Assembly: GCF_000186865.1 (NCBI RefSeq)
Contig: NW_008705572.1
Location: 1,292,652 to 1,356,651, forward strand
Source of the DNA: Aureococcus anophagefferens
Taxonomy: Eukaryota; Sar; Pelagophyceae; Pelagomonadales; Pelagomonadaceae
Length of the DNA: 64,000 nucleotides
Reading direction: 5' to 3'
Under the pieces are notes generated by a model, which saw only the letters and a program-made list of their open reading frames with translations, was not told the origin of the DNA and searched no databases. Both the position numbers and the translations under genes were made by a program. Shown piece by piece: positions 62,271 to 64,000 of this stretch (its first letter is position 1; each line of letters opens with the position of its first letter).

Positions 62271-62914
62271 CCGTGGCCGCTGCCGAGGTGCGGCCTCCGC
62301 TCCGGGTGGACGCGCAGCTTCAGCTTCGCCATGTATTCACTCATGTCCGCCTCGCGCGTCGGCGACGGCTGGTCGACGCGGCAGTCCGTCGCGGCGAATT
62401 CGAAGGCCGGCGTCGTCGCGCCCGCGGCGTCGGCCGGTCGCCGGAGCTCCGCGAGGCGCGCGGCGCACGCCTTGGACGCGCGCTTCGCGGCGTTCTTCGC
62501 GCCCGAGGGCAGCTCGGGCCCGCGGTCGCGCTTCAGCTTTTTCGCGCCGACGAAGTCCTCGACCAGCCACAACGCCGCCTCGCACGCGAGCGCGTCCGTC
62601 GACGCCGCGGCGCTCTCGCGCAGCGCGTCGAAGACGGCGGCGCCCTTCGCGGCGCCCGCGGCCGCGAGGAAGCCCCGCGTCGCCGCGCGGAATCGCGGCA
62701 GGCCGACGAAGCCGCGCGCCAGCTCGATGCGACCCAGCGCCTTGAGCATGGTGACGCGGTGCAGCGCGCCGTCGCCGGAGTCGTCCATGAGAGCGGCGTC
62801 GGCTTTCGCGCGCGACGACTCGGGCACGTCGAACGTCGCGACGTGCCGCAAAATTGCGTCGACGCTCAAAGCGCGGAGCGTGCGCGGCTTGTGCGTCTTT
62901 GCGAGAGCGGCCAT
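62267..62914 (-). CDS. Small Ala-rich helical protein, unrecognised
   Basis: 215 residues from the ATG at 62914 (MAALAKTHKPRTLRALSVDA). Predominantly helical, with a globular-looking first part (HRVTMLKALGRIELARGFVG) and ACEAALWLVEDFVGAKKLKR, then a basic Lys/Ala region and a charged tail (READMSEYMAKLKLRVHPER). No signal peptide or membrane helix is visible. No family is recognised. Coding status rests on length, ATG and composition like its neighbours. Confidence 0.55.
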   Translation of the reverse strand: MAALAKTHKPRTLRALSVDAILRHVATFDVPESSRAKADAALMDDSGDGALHRVTMLKALGRIELARGFVGLPRFRAATRGFLAAAGAAKGAAVFDALRESAAASTDALACEAALWLVEDFVGAKKLKRDRGPELPSGAKNAAKRASKACAARLAELRRPADAAGATTPAFEFAATDCRVDQPSPTREADMSEYMAKLKLRVHPERRPHLGSGHG

Positions 62915-63124
62915 TGCGCGCGCTGCACGTCTTTAAAGACGCGGGGGCTGATCACTCTCAGTGTCTATCCCTGCTCAGAGAGTTAGCCATGCTCGCCTCG
63001 TCAAAATTGTCAACATCAGAGTCAACACCAGTTGGTCAACTTCGCCTCGCACTTTTTGTGTGGCGGGGCAGCCTTCCGTCTGGGCGCGCGGGCAGAACGC
63101 CGGCGTGCGCGGCCGACACCACCC

Positions 63125-64000
63125 ATGGAGAAGCTCTCGGCGAACCGCGACCGCGGCCACGGGACCTTGGTCGCGAAATTCCCGAACCTCGAGGGCACGG
63201 ACTTCGAGGGCTGCGGCGAGGACGTGGGCCTCGCCGTCTGGCGCGTCGTCAAGCGCAAGCTCGTGCGCGCCGTCGACGGCGACGAGGTCCTCGGCACGCC
63301 CCGCGTGCTCCGGCGCTCGGACGTGCTGCTCCTGCTGCGGACGAGCGGCGACGGCCGCGAGCGAACCTGGGCCGCGCACACGTGGAAAGGCGGTTCCGCG
63401 TCGATGATCGCCGAGGGCATGGCCGGCTCCATGGCGGCCAAGCTCGTCAACTTGCTGAACGTCTACGCCGGCTCCGGCGCCGTGACGCGGCACGACAGCC
63501 AGGACGGCGACGAGTGCGCCGCGCTGAAGGACGCGCTCGGCGCGTTCGCCGTCGAGGACGGCGGCGCCAAGGTCGCGGCGCCCGCGCCGAAGGCCGCGCC
63601 GGCACCCGTGGCGAAGCCGGCCTTCGCCCTGAAGAAGACGGCGGCGAAGGCGCCCGCGCCCGCGCCCGCGGCGGCGCCGGAGACGACTACGAAGCCCGCC
63701 TTCGCCCTGAAGAAGACGGCGCCGCGGCCCGAGAAGCCCGCGGCCGCCGCGCCGCCGTCGCCGGCGTTCGCGCTGAAGAAGACGCCCGCGAAGCCCGCGG
63801 ACTTCGCGCCGCCGCCCCAGCCGTCGACGACGCCGGCCTTCGCGCTGAAGAAGACGACGGTGAAGCCCGCGGATTTCGCGCCCGAGCCGTCGAAGGCGCC
63901 GGCCTTCTCTCTGAAGAAGACGGCGTCCAAGCCCGCGGACTTCGCGCCGGCGCCCGCGCCGGCGCCCTCGAAAAAGGTCGTCATCGCCGCGCCGGACACC
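63125..64000 (+). CDS. Gelsolin-domain protein with repeated LKKT motifs, cut by the window edge
   Basis: It opens at the ATG at 63125 (MEKLSANRDRGHG) and stays open to the window end, 292 residues visible. Residues ~35-140 form a gelsolin/ADF-like segment: GLAVWRVVKRKLV (GLxxWRV), VLRRSDVLLLLRTSG (GDxYxxL-like), TWAAHTWKGGSASMIAEGMA (WxGxxSSxDExGxAA-like) and AVTRHDSQDGDECAALKDAL (xREVQGxES-like). Then comes low complexity in which (P)AF(A/S)LKKT occurs five times, roughly every 21-27 residues, mostly followed by KPADFAP. LKKT is the core of the actin-binding beta-thymosin/WH2 motif, so the protein probably binds actin. The C-terminus lies outside the window. Confidence 0.75.
   Translation, partial: MEKLSANRDRGHGTLVAKFPNLEGTDFEGCGEDVGLAVWRVVKRKLVRAVDGDEVLGTPRVLRRSDVLLLLRTSGDGRERTWAAHTWKGGSASMIAEGMAGSMAAKLVNLLNVYAGSGAVTRHDSQDGDECAALKDALGAFAVEDGGAKVAAPAPKAAPAPVAKPAFALKKTAAKAPAPAPAAAPETTTKPAFALKKTAPRPEKPAAAAPPSPAFALKKTPAKPADFAPPPQPSTTPAFALKKTTVKPADFAPEPSKAPAFSLKKTASKPADFAPAPAPAPSKKVVIAAPDT

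Overview
This is nuclear DNA from a very GC-rich, gene-dense eukaryote. Introns are few and short, many genes are intronless for kilobases, neighbours often lie tail to tail with almost no spacer, and the families are eukaryotic (C2, SFT2, SPFH, PIF1, MLO, GT90, WW, PWWP, RING, gelsolin). Three 198-200 bp related introns with terminal inverted repeats and target duplications (introner elements), together with the base composition and the stramenopile-style PT-rich surface protein, point to a pelagophyte alga close to Aureococcus. The genus is an inference. No bacterial operons, rRNA, tRNA or CRISPR were seen.

Layout. 1-4.8 kb: C2/ankyrin protein (-). 5.7-6.6: ubiquitin-conjugating E2 (+). 6.7-12.1: giant fusion of cyclic-nucleotide-binding-like domains and a 5'-nucleotidase-like domain (-). 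12.3-13.3: SFT2 transport protein (+). 13.3-13.9: tail-anchored PH protein (-). 14.1-19.2: LRR/WW protein carrying the introner introns (+). 19.4-20.2: HMG-box/histone-fold/PIP-box protein (+). 20.5-23.3: frameshifted zinc-ribbon/OTU protein, probably transposon-derived (+). 23.6-24.5: rhomboid (+). 24.9-28.3: PWWP-like, WG/GW- and RS-rich protein (+). 28.3-29.3: SAM methyltransferase (-). 29.3-30.5: unknown (-). 30.6-34.1: PT-rich surface protein (+). 34.2-35.0: solute-binding-protein fold (-). 35.2-36.6: WD40 (+). 36.6-38.0: triple p27-type zinc protein (-). 38.3-42.0: WW/UIM gene, an 855-base N gap, and a PIF1 helicase (-). 42.0-43.2: lower-GC spacer. 43.2-44.4: SH3-SH3-RING (-). 44.7-46.7: two membrane proteins. 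47.0-48.6: GT90 (+). 48.7-50.4: SpoU methyltransferase (+) and aldo/keto reductase (-). 50.7-52.4: methyltransferase (+) and SPFH protein (-). 52.6-55.3: EF-hand/WW (-). 55.5-57.5: tyrosinase (+). 57.5-59.1: ARM (-) and DUF547 (+). 59.2-61.6: MLO-like with EF-hands (-). 61.8-62.9: two small unknowns. 63.1-end: gelsolin-domain protein (+, cut).

The genes do not form one pathway. The common thread is architecture: domain fusions (cNMP-like + nucleotidase; HMG + histone fold + PIP; PWWP + WG repeats + RS; MLO + EF-hands; gelsolin + LKKT repeats), and introns whose donor GT/GC lies in one copy of a short flanking duplication while the acceptor AG abuts the other copy. Applying that rule repairs several apparent frame breaks and restores conserved domain sequence. 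Exon models, intron lengths and start codons below were read by eye from the sequence; no transcript evidence was available.
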